A stretch of DNA of 31,546 bases from the NCBI GenBank assembly GCA_002437405.1, contig DJPO01000059.1, forward strand, positions 28,680-60,225, written 5' to 3'. The number at the start of each line of letters is the position of its first letter. Positions within the stretch are counted from its first letter, which is position 1. This document shows positions 1 to 8,321 of this stretch, piece by piece. The notes under the pieces were generated by a model. That model did no database searches. It was given only the letters and a program-made list of their open reading frames with translations, and was not told the DNA's origin. Origin of the DNA: Opitutia bacterium UBA6410. Its GTDB lineage: Bacteria; Verrucomicrobiota; Verrucomicrobiia; Opitutales; Intestinicryptomonadaceae. The translations under genes were made by a program, and so were the position numbers.

Positions 1-65
1 CTTGGTTACGGTAAACCGTTTTAGATTACAGCAAAAGTAGCTTCGCGCCTTTTGCGCTAAAATAG

Positions 66-103
66 AAAAACAAAGGATTCGGATTTCGAATCCTTTGTTT
101 TTT
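66..103. terminator. Bidirectional intrinsic terminator
   Basis: A perfect stem of about 16 bp runs from A66 to G81 and from C87 to T102 around the 5-base loop GATTT. It is A-rich on the left and T-rich on the right, so it can terminate transcription from either side. It presumably ends a gene lying before the window. A smaller GCGC-CTTTT-GCGC hairpin sits just upstream at 45-57. Confidence 0.85.
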
Positions 104-326
104 GAATTGGTTTTGGCAATCGCTGTAATGGGCAAAGTCCCTTTTTATATTAGAGTTTTTTTAGAATATCGTTTGCTTATTGTTCAAATTCCTTGATTTT
201 CGGCAAATTTCTGGTTTGATTCACAAAGGGTTGGACTTTCGCCGCCGAACTTCCGTTTTGACGGCGAATGTTTTTTGCGCCGATTTTTAGAAATTGCGCG
301 ACTCTCCTTTACTACAACTTTTGAAA
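104..326. other. Porin upstream region with leader hairpin
   Basis: No convincing gene lies in this 223-bp AT-rich leader. I cannot place a promoter with confidence; TATATT near 147 is a possible -10 without a good -35. A hairpin with stem TTCGCCG (238-244) and CGGCGAA (262-268) is followed by TG and a run of six T (271-276), about 50 bases before the porin start. It resembles an attenuator or leader terminator. A short open frame can be read through this region but has no family resemblance or ribosome-binding site. Confidence 0.4.
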
Positions 327-1592
327 ATGAATGTATCGAAAAAATCGTTGACCAAAAAGGCCGCCGCGCTTGTTTTTGCAATTGCGGGTCTTTGCTCCTC
401 TCCGCTATTCGGGCAGTCCGACGCGACTTTGCTGAATATGCTTGTCGAAAACGGCACGCTAACGCAGCAGGAGGCTGCCGACATCAAAAAGCTCTCCTCG
501 CAGACTCCCGTCTGCAAGCCCACGGACATTTCGAGTATCCGCATATCCGCCAAGTTCCAGACTCAGTACGAGTTCATCGACACCGATTGCGACGACTCCT
601 GCGCGGCGGGCAACAAGTCGCCCTCGAATTCCTTTCTAATCCGCCGTATGATTCTCGGCTTCGAGACCGACAACGGCGACAACTGGGGTGTCCGTTATTC
701 CTTCGACTACATTTTCGCGAACAAAACCTCCAACACCTACATTTGGCACAAGCTCGAAAACAGCATTGTTAAGGGCGAAATGCGCTTGGGGTATTTGAAG
801 CCCGACTTCTGTATCGAGGAAACCACTTCCGCGTTCAACCTCTACGCTGTCGAACGCTCGATTGCCACAACCTACTGGTGCAATCCGCGCAACCAGCGCC
901 GCTTGGGCTTCGGCTCGTTCAAGACGGGCGCGTATTGGTACGGGCAGTCGCAGTATGTCGACGGACTCCGCTATTCCTGCGGCGTCTCCAACTCCGAGAA
1001 CTACAAGCTTTCCTACGACTTGGTTGACGGCGACAACACCCCCAATTTGTGGCTCGCCGCCTCCTATACTTTCGACGCGTTCGGCGGAAAAATTCGCTTC
1101 GGCGGAAATTTGGGCTGGTGTGCCGACGCAAACAAAACGGCTCTCGACGGCTCGGAGTCGATGTGGGGCGCGAATCCGTACATAACTTTCGAGCGCGGCG
1201 GGACTCGCGCGATGGCGGAGTTTATGGCGTCGGGTATCGACGGCGGCAACAGCATAGGCGGCTACCGCCAGCAGTACCCGCTCGGGCTGAACGTCGCGAT
1301 AGAGCACAAATTCGACGTCGACGGATTCGGGAAAATCGCCCCCGTCTTCCGCTATACATATTTGGACACCGACGGCAGGGGCGTCTCCCCCAATGACACC
1401 CTGCGCCACTGCAAGGCGACTTCCGTTTACACCCGCGCGAGCGGCTACTACTTCGGCGTGAACTGGTATTTGATGGGCAACAACCTCAAATTTCAGGCGG
1501 GGTACGAGTTCTCGCAGTTCGAGGGCGGGACGCTCGCGTCGCATTCGCTCGACGCGAACTCCTTTAGAATGCAAATGCAGGCAATGTTTTAA
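327..1592 (+). CDS. Phosphate-selective-type outer-membrane porin (OprO/OprP-like)
   Basis: A 421-residue outer-membrane beta-barrel protein. Residues 1-30 form a signal peptide (basic MNVSKKSLTKK, hydrophobic core, SSPLFGQ). Next comes the short motif LVENGTLTQQEAADI seen at the start of many OprP-type porins, then alternating amphipathic strands such as FLIRRMILGFE and WGVRYSFDYIF. The chain ends in Phe, the usual signal for outer-membrane insertion. I start at ATG 327 because an upstream in-frame ATG (294) would bury the signal peptide; neither has a good Shine-Dalgarno. The family forms anion-preferring trimeric channels (known); the substrate here is not shown. The anion symporter gene follows 18 bases later, which suggests paired outer- and inner-membrane uptake of the same anion (inference). 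Confidence 0.85.
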   Translation: MNVSKKSLTKKAAALVFAIAGLCSSPLFGQSDATLLNMLVENGTLTQQEAADIKKLSSQTPVCKPTDISSIRISAKFQTQYEFIDTDCDDSCAAGNKSPSNSFLIRRMILGFETDNGDNWGVRYSFDYIFANKTSNTYIWHKLENSIVKGEMRLGYLKPDFCIEETTSAFNLYAVERSIATTYWCNPRNQRRLGFGSFKTGAYWYGQSQYVDGLRYSCGVSNSENYKLSYDLVDGDNTPNLWLAASYTFDAFGGKIRFGGNLGWCADANKTALDGSESMWGANPYITFERGGTRAMAEFMASGIDGGNSIGGYRQQYPLGLNVAIEHKFDVDGFGKIAPVFRYTYLDTDGRGVSPNDTLRHCKATSVYTRASGYYFGVNWYLMGNNLKFQAGYEFSQFEGGTLASHSLDANSFRMQMQAMF

Positions 1593-1610
1593 CAATAATA
1601 ACGCAGATAT

Positions 1611-3053
1611 ATGAAACCTATTAAACTCCTAACTCTGGCAATATGCCTTTTCGCGGGTATCGTGGCGTTGCTCGTTCCCGCCGAATGCTACCACATCGAG
1701 GGGCTGAGCGTCGTCGAGCAGCGCGTAATCGCGATATTCATTTTCGCCGCGCTCATGTGGATTACCGAAACCGTTCCGATTTGGACGACTTCCGTTCTGA
1801 TTATCGTCATTTTGCTTTTGACGGTTTCGAGCAGCTCGTTTGAATTTTTGCGCGGCGAGAATGTCGAGGGCATGCGCCAGTTCGGCAGGCTTATACCCTA
1901 CAAGGCGATTATGGCGACTTTCGCCGACCCGATTATCATGCTGTTTATGGGCGGGTTCTTCCTCGCAATCGGCGCGGGCAAGTGCTCGCTCGACAAGAAC
2001 TTGGCGAGAATTATGTTCAAGCCTTTCGGTTCGCGCTCGGATATGGTTTTGCTGGGTATGATGCTCGTAACGGCGATATTTTCGATGTTTATGAGCAACA
2101 CGGCGACGACCGCTATGATGTTCGCGGTTATGGCTCCGATACTCAAGCCCCTGCACGAAAGCGGCAAGGGCGGCGCGGCTTTGGTGCTCGCAATTCCGAT
2201 TGCCGCTAATATCGGCGGTATCGGCACGCCCATCGGCACACCCCCGAACGCCATCGCGCTGAAATATCTGAACGAGCACGGCGGCTTCGGCGGCGGTATC
2301 GGCTTCGGTCAGTGGATGATGGTAATGGTTCCGTATGTGTGTGTTATGATGTTCCTTTCGTGGGTATTGCTCCTGCGCATATTCCCGTTCAAGCACCCGC
2401 GTATGGATTTGAATTTCGACGGAAAATTTGAAAAATCCCCCAAGGCGTACATTGTTTACGCGACTTTTGCGGTAACCGTCCTTTTGTGGATGTTCGACAA
2501 GTTCACGGGTATCAACTCCAATGTTGTGGCGATGATTCCGATGGCGGTTTTCTGCGTAACGGGCGTTATCGGCAAGGACGATTTGAAGTCGATTAGCTGG
2601 GACGTTCTCTGGCTTGTTGCGGGCGGTTTCGCGCTCGGCGTTGCGCTCAACGAAACGGGCTTGGCAAAACACCTTGTCGATTCGATTCCCTTCTCGAAGT
2701 GGCCGCCGCTCATCACGATTTTGGGCGCGGGATTGCTCTGCTACCTGATGTCCACGTTTATGTCGCACACGGCGACGACCGCGCTGCTCGTTCCCGTTCT
2801 CGCCGCAGTTGCGGTCGGTATGGGCGATACGCTCGCGCCGTTCGGCGGGGCTTCGACGATGCTCGTCGGCGTTGCGCTCTCGGCGTCGCTTGCAATGGCT
2901 TTGCCGATAAGTACGCCCCCGAATGCAATTGCGCACTCGGCGGGTATGACGACCCAAAACCAGATGGCGGTAATCGGTATAATCGTCGGCGCGCTCGGGT
3001 TGGTAATCGGCTACTTGTTGCTGTTCCTCTTGGGCAGTATAAATTATTTCTAA
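1611..3053 (+). CDS. DASS/SLC13-family sodium:anion (dicarboxylate or sulfate) symporter
   Basis: A 480-residue inner-membrane transporter with about 11-13 hydrophobic segments. It carries the two inverted-repeat signatures of the DASS (SLC13) family: a first half with MSNTATTAMM followed by GIGTPIGTPPNAIAL, and a second half with MSHTATTALL followed by ISTPPNAIAHSAG. In characterised members the SNT motifs and the TPPN hairpins bind sodium and the carboxylate substrate. Here the second motif reads SHT instead of SNT, which may alter substrate choice. The family carries succinate, citrate, malate, sulfate or phosphate; the sequence does not decide among these. The gene follows the porin by 18 bases and probably shares its mRNA, which ends at the terminator at 3079. 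Confidence 0.9.
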   Translation: MKPIKLLTLAICLFAGIVALLVPAECYHIEGLSVVEQRVIAIFIFAALMWITETVPIWTTSVLIIVILLLTVSSSSFEFLRGENVEGMRQFGRLIPYKAIMATFADPIIMLFMGGFFLAIGAGKCSLDKNLARIMFKPFGSRSDMVLLGMMLVTAIFSMFMSNTATTAMMFAVMAPILKPLHESGKGGAALVLAIPIAANIGGIGTPIGTPPNAIALKYLNEHGGFGGGIGFGQWMMVMVPYVCVMMFLSWVLLLRIFPFKHPRMDLNFDGKFEKSPKAYIVYATFAVTVLLWMFDKFTGINSNVVAMIPMAVFCVTGVIGKDDLKSISWDVLWLVAGGFALGVALNETGLAKHLVDSIPFSKWPPLITILGAGLLCYLMSTFMSHTATTALLVPVLAAVAVGMGDTLAPFGGASTMLVGVALSASLAMALPISTPPNAIAHSAGMTTQNQMAVIGIIVGALGLVIGYLLLFLLGSINYF

Positions 3054-3078
3054 TTCGAAATATTTTGATGATTTTTTT

Positions 3079-3107
3079 GGGGGCGGACTTGTTTCCGCCC
3101 CTTTTTT
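3079..3107 (+). terminator. Intrinsic terminator after the symporter gene
   Basis: GGGGCGGA at 3080-3087 pairs with TCCGCCCC at 3094-3101 around a 6-base loop, followed by six T (3102-3107). It closes the porin-symporter unit 26 bases after the stop codon. Confidence 0.9.
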
Positions 3108-3206
3108 ATTGTGCGTTCGAGCCGATTTGATTTAAATCTTGACTGTTTCCCGCCGAAATTCGAAAACATTTGCGTACCCCGCCGCTTGAATATCCCGATT
3201 CTTAGA

Positions 3207-5015
3207 ATGAAAAAACTACTCTTTTTATTTGCCATTTCCGCGTCCGTCTCCGCCGCAGTTGCTGCGGAAAATTCCCCCGATTCCCCGCAAGTCTCAGTGA
3301 ATGCCGACAACCTTATGTTGCCGCTCTCGGCGATGGCGGAATATTCCGAAGTTTCGATTTCCGACCCGATTTCGGGCAAAACAATCGCAAAGTTCGACGC
3401 CCTTGTTTCCGATTCGGGGTCGAAGCCCGTTGCTGCGGTTGGCGGCGCGAACCCCGCCTATCCCCAAAACGGGGAGGACACTTGGCGCGCGCCGTTCGAT
3501 GTCTCGGCGTACAAGGGCGGGGCGGTTGACGTGAAAATCGCGCCCGCTTCGGTCAATCCGCAAAAATTTCCGCAGCTGAATAGTTTGCCTTCCCGCGATT
3601 TTTCCGCCGACAGGGGCAGACCCGCGTTCCATTTCACGACGAAATACGGCAGGCTCGATTCCCCCGCGGGGCTTTTGTTCTACAAAAACAGGTGGCATTT
3701 GTTCGCGCTCTACAATCCGTTTGCGCTCAATCCTCGCCCCGACAAATACCTCGCGCACGCGGAGAGCGGCGACCTGCTGCGCTGGCAGCACAGACCCGAC
3801 GCGCTCAAGCCGACATTCGGCGCGGACGGCGCGCCCATGGAAATCGTCGCCGTTTCCGCCTTTGCCGACGAGCGCAACTCAAGCGGGCTTTTCCCCGACG
3901 GCTGCGCGGTATTCGCCGTGAGTGTGGCGGGCAGGGGCGACTATATATATACGGCGCGCGGGGATTTGTCGAAGCTCGAAAAATTTTCCGAAAAGCCCGC
4001 AATCGACGGCGACACGGGAGGCGCGAAGATTTTTTTCAATCCCGAATCCGAGATGTGGACTATCGTCCGTTCCGAAAAATCGGGCGGCGGCTGGCATTTT
4101 TCCATTTATGTATCCAAGGATTTGAAAAAGTGGGAAAAGACTCAGGATTTCGCCGAGGGCTTTTCGGGGCGTCCCGAGTTCGCCAAGCTCCCCGTTTCGG
4201 GGCGTGACGAGTCCAAGTGGGTCGTGATGGACGGCGTCGGAAAATATTTTACGGGCGGCTTCGACGGCAAAACTTTTACGCCCGACACGCTTTTCCCGCT
4301 CCGCGTCTTCTACGGGGCGGCGAAGAATCCGCAGTTTTGGAGTGGCGTCCCCGACGGCAGGGTTTTGGCGTCGCTTCTCGTCGAGCAACCCGACGCGCTC
4401 ATGCGCACGCTCGGGCAGACGTTTTCGCAGAGCGTGAGTCTGCCGTGGCAGCTCGGGCTGGTTAGGCTCAGGGACGGCTCGTACCAGCTGCGCGCGTCGG
4501 TTGCGCGCGAGGTTTCCGAACGCATTACCGAGCGCGGCGAGGACGCCGTCGGAGTCCCGGGAATGACTTTTTCCGAAAACGTCTACGACCTTCCCGACGC
4601 CGTCGGCAATACATACGTTTTGGCTGGGGCGTTCGACGTCTCGGCATGCGGAATTTTCAGGCTCGAAATCGGGACTTCGATTTTCACGATTTTCCCGAAC
4701 GACGGGCGCTACAACGTCTCGCGCCTGCGCGGCGACGGGCGGACGTACGACGCGCAGTTCTCCGAAAAAATGGGGGTGCTCGAGCTCGCAGTTTTCGTGG
4801 ACAAGTACGGCGCGGAGATGATTATAAATTCGGGCGAAGCCGTCCTTTTTGCGGGCGACGCGCTGCTCAACCCCGACCAGCCCGTAAAGGTCGGCAGCAA
4901 GGGGCAGCTTGTAATCGCGAACTTTTCGAAGTTCGGAATCTACAAAAATTCCGCCGCCGAAAGGCGCTCAAGCCGCGACAAAATTCTGCAAAAACTTGTT
5001 GAGAAACCCGAATAG
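3207..5015 (+). CDS. Secreted GH32-like protein with degenerate catalytic motifs
   Basis: A 602-residue exported protein (signal peptide MKKLLFLFAISASVSAAVAA, residues 1-20). Residues about 30-115 resemble the beta-rich N-terminal domain placed before some bacterial GH32 enzymes. The rest follows the GH32 five-bladed propeller (HFTTKYGRLDSPAGLLFYKNRW) and then a C-terminal beta-sandwich. GH32 enzymes hydrolyse fructans and sucrose with three acidic residues. Here all three motifs are changed: WMNDPNG reads RLDSPAG, so the nucleophile Asp is Ser152; the RDP motif reads TGGAK (270-274); and the EC motif that supplies the acid/base Glu reads GRPEF (321-325). Hydrolysis is therefore unlikely, and a carbohydrate-binding or non-hydrolytic role is possible (inference). 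The start at 3207 gives the signal peptide; the frame is open further upstream. No sugar operon surrounds it. Confidence 0.75.
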   Translation: MKKLLFLFAISASVSAAVAAENSPDSPQVSVNADNLMLPLSAMAEYSEVSISDPISGKTIAKFDALVSDSGSKPVAAVGGANPAYPQNGEDTWRAPFDVSAYKGGAVDVKIAPASVNPQKFPQLNSLPSRDFSADRGRPAFHFTTKYGRLDSPAGLLFYKNRWHLFALYNPFALNPRPDKYLAHAESGDLLRWQHRPDALKPTFGADGAPMEIVAVSAFADERNSSGLFPDGCAVFAVSVAGRGDYIYTARGDLSKLEKFSEKPAIDGDTGGAKIFFNPESEMWTIVRSEKSGGGWHFSIYVSKDLKKWEKTQDFAEGFSGRPEFAKLPVSGRDESKWVVMDGVGKYFTGGFDGKTFTPDTLFPLRVFYGAAKNPQFWSGVPDGRVLASLLVEQPDALMRTLGQTFSQSVSLPWQLGLVRLRDGSYQLRASVAREVSERITERGEDAVGVPGMTFSENVYDLPDAVGNTYVLAGAFDVSACGIFRLEIGTSIFTIFPNDGRYNVSRLRGDGRTYDAQFSEKMGVLELAVFVDKYGAEMIINSGEAVLFAGDALLNPDQPVKVGSKGQLVIANFSKFGIYKNSAAERRSSRDKILQKLVEKPE

Positions 5016-5034
5016 ATTTCCAAAATCGGGCGGT

Positions 5035-5817
5035 ATGTTTTTCCAGATAATAGAAACGTCGAGCGCGGGTAACTGCGCTTTTCTGCGCTACGGGCAGTCG
5101 AAAATTTTGATAGACGCGGGCGTCGGAATCCGCAAAGTCGAGGCGTATCTGAAGCCGCTCGGGTTGACCCCCGCCGACATCGACGCGATTTTCATAACAC
5201 ACGAGCACATCGACCACTGCCGCGCCCTAAAAAGCTTCGGGCGGCTCGGCACGCGCGTTTTCGCCAACCGCCTGACGTGCGAGTCGATTACAAGCTCGAT
5301 GCCCGAGGCGAAGTTGCTGAAGTGGTCGCTCTTCGAGGATGGCTCGCAATTCGAATTCGGCGGAATGTCGGTAAGCTCGTTCCCGACGCCCCACGACTCC
5401 AGCGATTCGGTCGGCTACTGCTTCGAGGGCGGCGGCAGGCGGCTCGTGTGGATGACCGACTTGGGGAAGGTGACTTTTCTGGCAAAGGATTTCGCCGCAA
5501 AGGCGCAGATTCTGGTTCTGGAGAGCAACTACTGCCCGCGAATGCTCGAAAATTCGAGCCGCCCGTATTCGCTGAAGTCGCGCATAAAGGGCAGTCACGG
5601 GCATTTGTCGAACACCGACGCGATAAACCTTTTGAAGGCAGTCGATCCCGCAAAGGTTGAAAAAATCTATCTCGCGCACATTTCGCGCGAGTGCAACAGC
5701 GTCGAGCACATCGCCGAGTTGCTCGAGGGTATCGGGGAAATCCGCCCGAAAATCGAGATTGTCTCGCCTTTTTCGCTCCCGAGCAGCCCGTGTTCGGACT
5801 CGCGCCTTGACTTTTAG
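5035..5817 (+). CDS. YycJ/WalJ-like metallo-beta-lactamase-fold hydrolase
   Basis: A 260-residue cytosolic protein of the metallo-beta-lactamase fold. The metal motif THEHIDH (H56, H58, D60, H61) is intact. It is followed by a GHLSNTDA segment and a C-terminal HISRECNS motif, both typical of the YycJ/WalJ group. Members are linked to single- or double-strand exonuclease activity and cell-wall or DNA repair phenotypes in other bacteria; the exact substrate is not evident here. The start MFFQIIETSSAGN matches the usual family beginning; an earlier in-frame ATG (4996) would overlap the preceding gene. It lies 19 bases after the GH32-like gene, with only a weak GGGCGG before it. Confidence 0.85.
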   Translation: MFFQIIETSSAGNCAFLRYGQSKILIDAGVGIRKVEAYLKPLGLTPADIDAIFITHEHIDHCRALKSFGRLGTRVFANRLTCESITSSMPEAKLLKWSLFEDGSQFEFGGMSVSSFPTPHDSSDSVGYCFEGGGRRLVWMTDLGKVTFLAKDFAAKAQILVLESNYCPRMLENSSRPYSLKSRIKGSHGHLSNTDAINLLKAVDPAKVEKIYLAHISRECNSVEHIAELLEGIGEIRPKIEIVSPFSLPSSPCSDSRLDF

Positions 5818-5868
5818 CGGCGAATCGGCAATACTTTTGCCCGAATTTTAAGGGGAGGGTTTTTTTCT

Positions 5869-7530
5869 ATGGGATTATTCGGAAGGTTTACGACATCGGT
5901 CGCCAGACTCGCATTCTCGGGCGTATTCCTCGTCTGCGCGGCGGCGATTCCCGCGTATTTTGCCGAATGCGGGCGCAAAACCGTGTCGGCGGCGGGCTTC
6001 GACACGCCGTCCCCGCGCGACATCTCTAAAATTTACCTCGATTCCGCGAAAATTTCCCCCGCGCTCGAAATCGCCCGCGCCGCTGGCTTGGCGGGGCTCG
6101 TCGAACCCGCCGCAACCGCCTTTTACGCCGAGCACCCGCAGTGGCTGCCGTTCGGCGGAAAATCGCCCGTGCTCGAGGCTTTTTACAAATCGCTTCCCGA
6201 ATCCGAGCGCGTCGTAGCGCCCGTCGCGCTGTACTCGGTTCTCGCGACGCACGACGTGCGCGCAAAGCTTGCGCAATATCTTTCGGAATCCGAAAACGGG
6301 CTTGTCCGCAAGCTCATTTCGCTGCGCACGCTCAACACCGCGATGTTCCCGCCCGCGTACACTTCGGCGGGCGCGCCGTTCGAGGCGTCTTTGCTCTCGA
6401 ACGCGCTGTTTGTCCAAAGCGGGGTTTTGGGCGGAAAGCTGTTGCGCGAAATTTCCGCACTCGCGGATTCGGCGGCGGATTCGGAGGAATCGAAGGAGGC
6501 GTTTGAAAAATATTCGCTCGCGGTTCTGACCCTCGCAAAAACGTGCGACTGGGCGACCCTCGCGTCGCTTATGCCCGAGTTCTCGACAACTGCGCAGGTC
6601 TACGACTTCGCCCGCGTCTACGGCTCGCTTTCGCCCGAAAACGCCCGCCTTATGCTCGCCGCGTCCTTCGTATCGTCCCGCGCGGACGACTGCGCAAAGT
6701 ACCTTGCGGGAGATTCGGATTCTCGCAAAATAAAATCGCTCGGCTACGCGCTCGCGCACGGCGAAGGTTCTCTCGATTTCCTCCTCGACCGCGACGCGCC
6801 GATTTACGAAAACTCTCCTTTTGCCGAATTTCTCGCGCCCGCCTGTGCGCCCGCCGAAAGCTTTTTCGCGCCGTTTGTCGCAAAATTCCCCGTCGGGGCA
6901 CTCGTTCTGAAAGTCGCGCTGGCGGTTGTGGGTAGCTACCTTTTCGTTCGCGGATTTATCCGCCTTTTCAAGCGCAGGCGCGATACCCGCGCGTGGTACT
7001 CGCCGCTCGCGCTCGCGCGCGGTTTTCTCGAAGCCGTGGTCGTCGCAACCCTGTATTTCGCCGCGCTCGAGCCCTACGCGTTCACGATAAAAATCAACGA
7101 AAACGCCGCCGCGCCCGACTTAAGATTTGCATTTACAAAAGTAATCAACACTATCGGAGAGGAAACCATGAAATTTGAATCCGACACAGCAACACTCGCG
7201 GCAGTCGCCCTGTTCTTCGTACTGCAACTTGCCGTATACGTATTCAGCCTGATCCGCCTGTCGGCAATCAAGCGCACGCCCGCAACCGCAAAACTGAAGC
7301 TCCAGCTGCTCGAAAACGAGGAAAACCTCTTCGACTTGGCTCTGTACATCGGTCTTGCCGGAACGGTGACTTCGCTGATTCTCCTGACTGTCGGAATCGT
7401 GAACGCGAGCCTTATGGCGGCGTACGCCTCCACGCTCTTCGGCATACTTTTTACGGCTCTTATTAAAATATTCCACGTCAGACCCTACAAACGCAAGCTG
7501 CTCATCGAAGCTTGGAAGGACGGACAATAA
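5869..7530 (+). CDS. Unrecognised membrane protein with MotA/ExbB-like C-terminal domain
   Basis: A 553-residue protein with an N-terminal membrane segment or signal anchor (residues 10-32) and a long Ala/Glu-rich, probably helical, periplasmic region to about residue 340. Further membrane segments lie near 346-366, 386-404, 441-463, 488-510 and 514-535. The last 60 residues contain GLAGTVTS (495-502) and AAYASTLFGILFTA (517-530), spaced like the two signature helices of MotA/TolQ/ExbB proton-channel proteins; this is my reading, not a search result. A strong GGAGGG lies about 10 bases before ATG 5869. The stop overlaps the lpxA start (TAATG), so it is probably translated together with lpxA. 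An in-frame ATG at 7168 with its own ribosome-binding site could give a separate 120-residue product. I do not recognise the N-terminal part. Confidence 0.7.
   Translation: MGLFGRFTTSVARLAFSGVFLVCAAAIPAYFAECGRKTVSAAGFDTPSPRDISKIYLDSAKISPALEIARAAGLAGLVEPAATAFYAEHPQWLPFGGKSPVLEAFYKSLPESERVVAPVALYSVLATHDVRAKLAQYLSESENGLVRKLISLRTLNTAMFPPAYTSAGAPFEASLLSNALFVQSGVLGGKLLREISALADSAADSEESKEAFEKYSLAVLTLAKTCDWATLASLMPEFSTTAQVYDFARVYGSLSPENARLMLAASFVSSRADDCAKYLAGDSDSRKIKSLGYALAHGEGSLDFLLDRDAPIYENSPFAEFLAPACAPAESFFAPFVAKFPVGALVLKVALAVVGSYLFVRGFIRLFKRRRDTRAWYSPLALARGFLEAVVVATLYFAALEPYAFTIKINENAAAPDLRFAFTKVINTIGEETMKFESDTATLAAVALFFVLQLAVYVFSLIRLSAIKRTPATAKLKLQLLENEENLFDLALYIGLAGTVTSLILLTVGIVNASLMAAYASTLFGILFTALIKIFHVRPYKRKLLIEAWKDGQ
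7156..7170 (+). promoter_or_regulatory. Strong internal ribosome-binding site and in-frame ATG
   Basis: GGAGAGG at 7156-7162 stands 5 bases before ATG 7168, in frame within the large membrane-protein gene. Initiation here would yield a 120-residue protein (starting MKFESDTATLAAV) that consists of the MotA/ExbB-like part only. The bases just before it (7120-7150) are more AT-rich than the flanking coding sequence, as at a gene boundary. Confidence 0.5.
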
Positions 7531-8321
7531 TGATTCACCCGACAGCCATTGTCCCCGCCTCGGCTCGGCTGGGCGAAAATGTCGAAATCGGCGCGTACGC
7601 GGTAGTCGGCGAAGACGTCGAAATCGGCGACAACACGTTTGTCGAAGCCCACGCCCACATTAAAAACGGCGCGCGAATCGGCAAAAACTGCACCGTCTGC
7701 GGATTCTCGACAATTTCTGGCGACCCGCAGGATCTGCATTTCGACAAATCTACTGTATCGTACGTCGAAATCGGCGACGGCACTACGGTTCGCGAGGGCG
7801 CGACAGTCCACCGCGCGACCGTGGCGGGCGGCTCGACGGTAATCGGCGAAAACTGCCTGCTTATGGCAAACGCGCACGTCGGGCACGACTGCACCGTGGG
7901 CGCGCGCAGTATCCTCGCTCCCTTCTGCGCGCTCGGCGGATTTGTCCGCTTGGGCTGCGACGCCTTCGTAAGTGGCGGGGTTATGGTTCACCAGAAAATC
8001 CGAGTCGGCGACGGCGTTATGTTAAGCGGCGTATCGGCGTTCTCGCTCGACGTTCCCCCGTATGTCAATGCCCACAAGCGCAATACGGTTGCGGGGCTGA
8101 ACCTTATCGGAATGCGCCGCAGGAAAGTTCCGACCGCCGCGATTGTGGAAGTCAAACGCTTTTATATGGCAGTTTACGACGGCAAACGCTCCTGCGCCAA
8201 AAACGCCCGCGCGCTTCTCGAGGCAAAGGCGTACACGACCCCCGAGGGCGAAAACTTTTTGCGCTTTTTCGACGTCCCCGACAGACACTTTGTCCACTTG
8301 GGCAGGGAAAAAATCAAATGA
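7530..8321 (+). CDS. lpxA: UDP-N-acetylglucosamine acyltransferase LpxA
   Basis: A 263-residue cytosolic enzyme that transfers a 3-hydroxyacyl chain from acyl carrier protein to the 3-OH of UDP-GlcNAc, the first step of lipid A synthesis. The first two thirds are hexapeptide repeats (IGENVEIGAYAVVGEDVEIG and so on) forming a left-handed beta-helix. The catalytic His is in NAHVGHDCTVG (H119, matching E. coli H125), and SGDPQDL (63-69) matches the LpxA substrate loop. The C-terminal region is helical. ATG 7530 overlaps the previous stop and gives the canonical MIHPTAIV start, so I prefer it to an ATG 18 bases earlier. The stop overlaps pdxA (ATGA). Usual lpxA partners such as lpxD and fabZ are not in the window. 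Its presence means the organism makes lipopolysaccharide. Confidence 0.95.
   Translation: MIHPTAIVPASARLGENVEIGAYAVVGEDVEIGDNTFVEAHAHIKNGARIGKNCTVCGFSTISGDPQDLHFDKSTVSYVEIGDGTTVREGATVHRATVAGGSTVIGENCLLMANAHVGHDCTVGARSILAPFCALGGFVRLGCDAFVSGGVMVHQKIRVGDGVMLSGVSAFSLDVPPYVNAHKRNTVAGLNLIGMRRRKVPTAAIVEVKRFYMAVYDGKRSCAKNARALLEAKAYTTPEGENFLRFFDVPDRHFVHLGREKIK

Noticed and set aside
1..60. Possible tRNA end at the window start
   Set aside because: The short GGTTA and GCGC hairpins do not fold into a cloverleaf and no T-loop or acceptor stem is visible.
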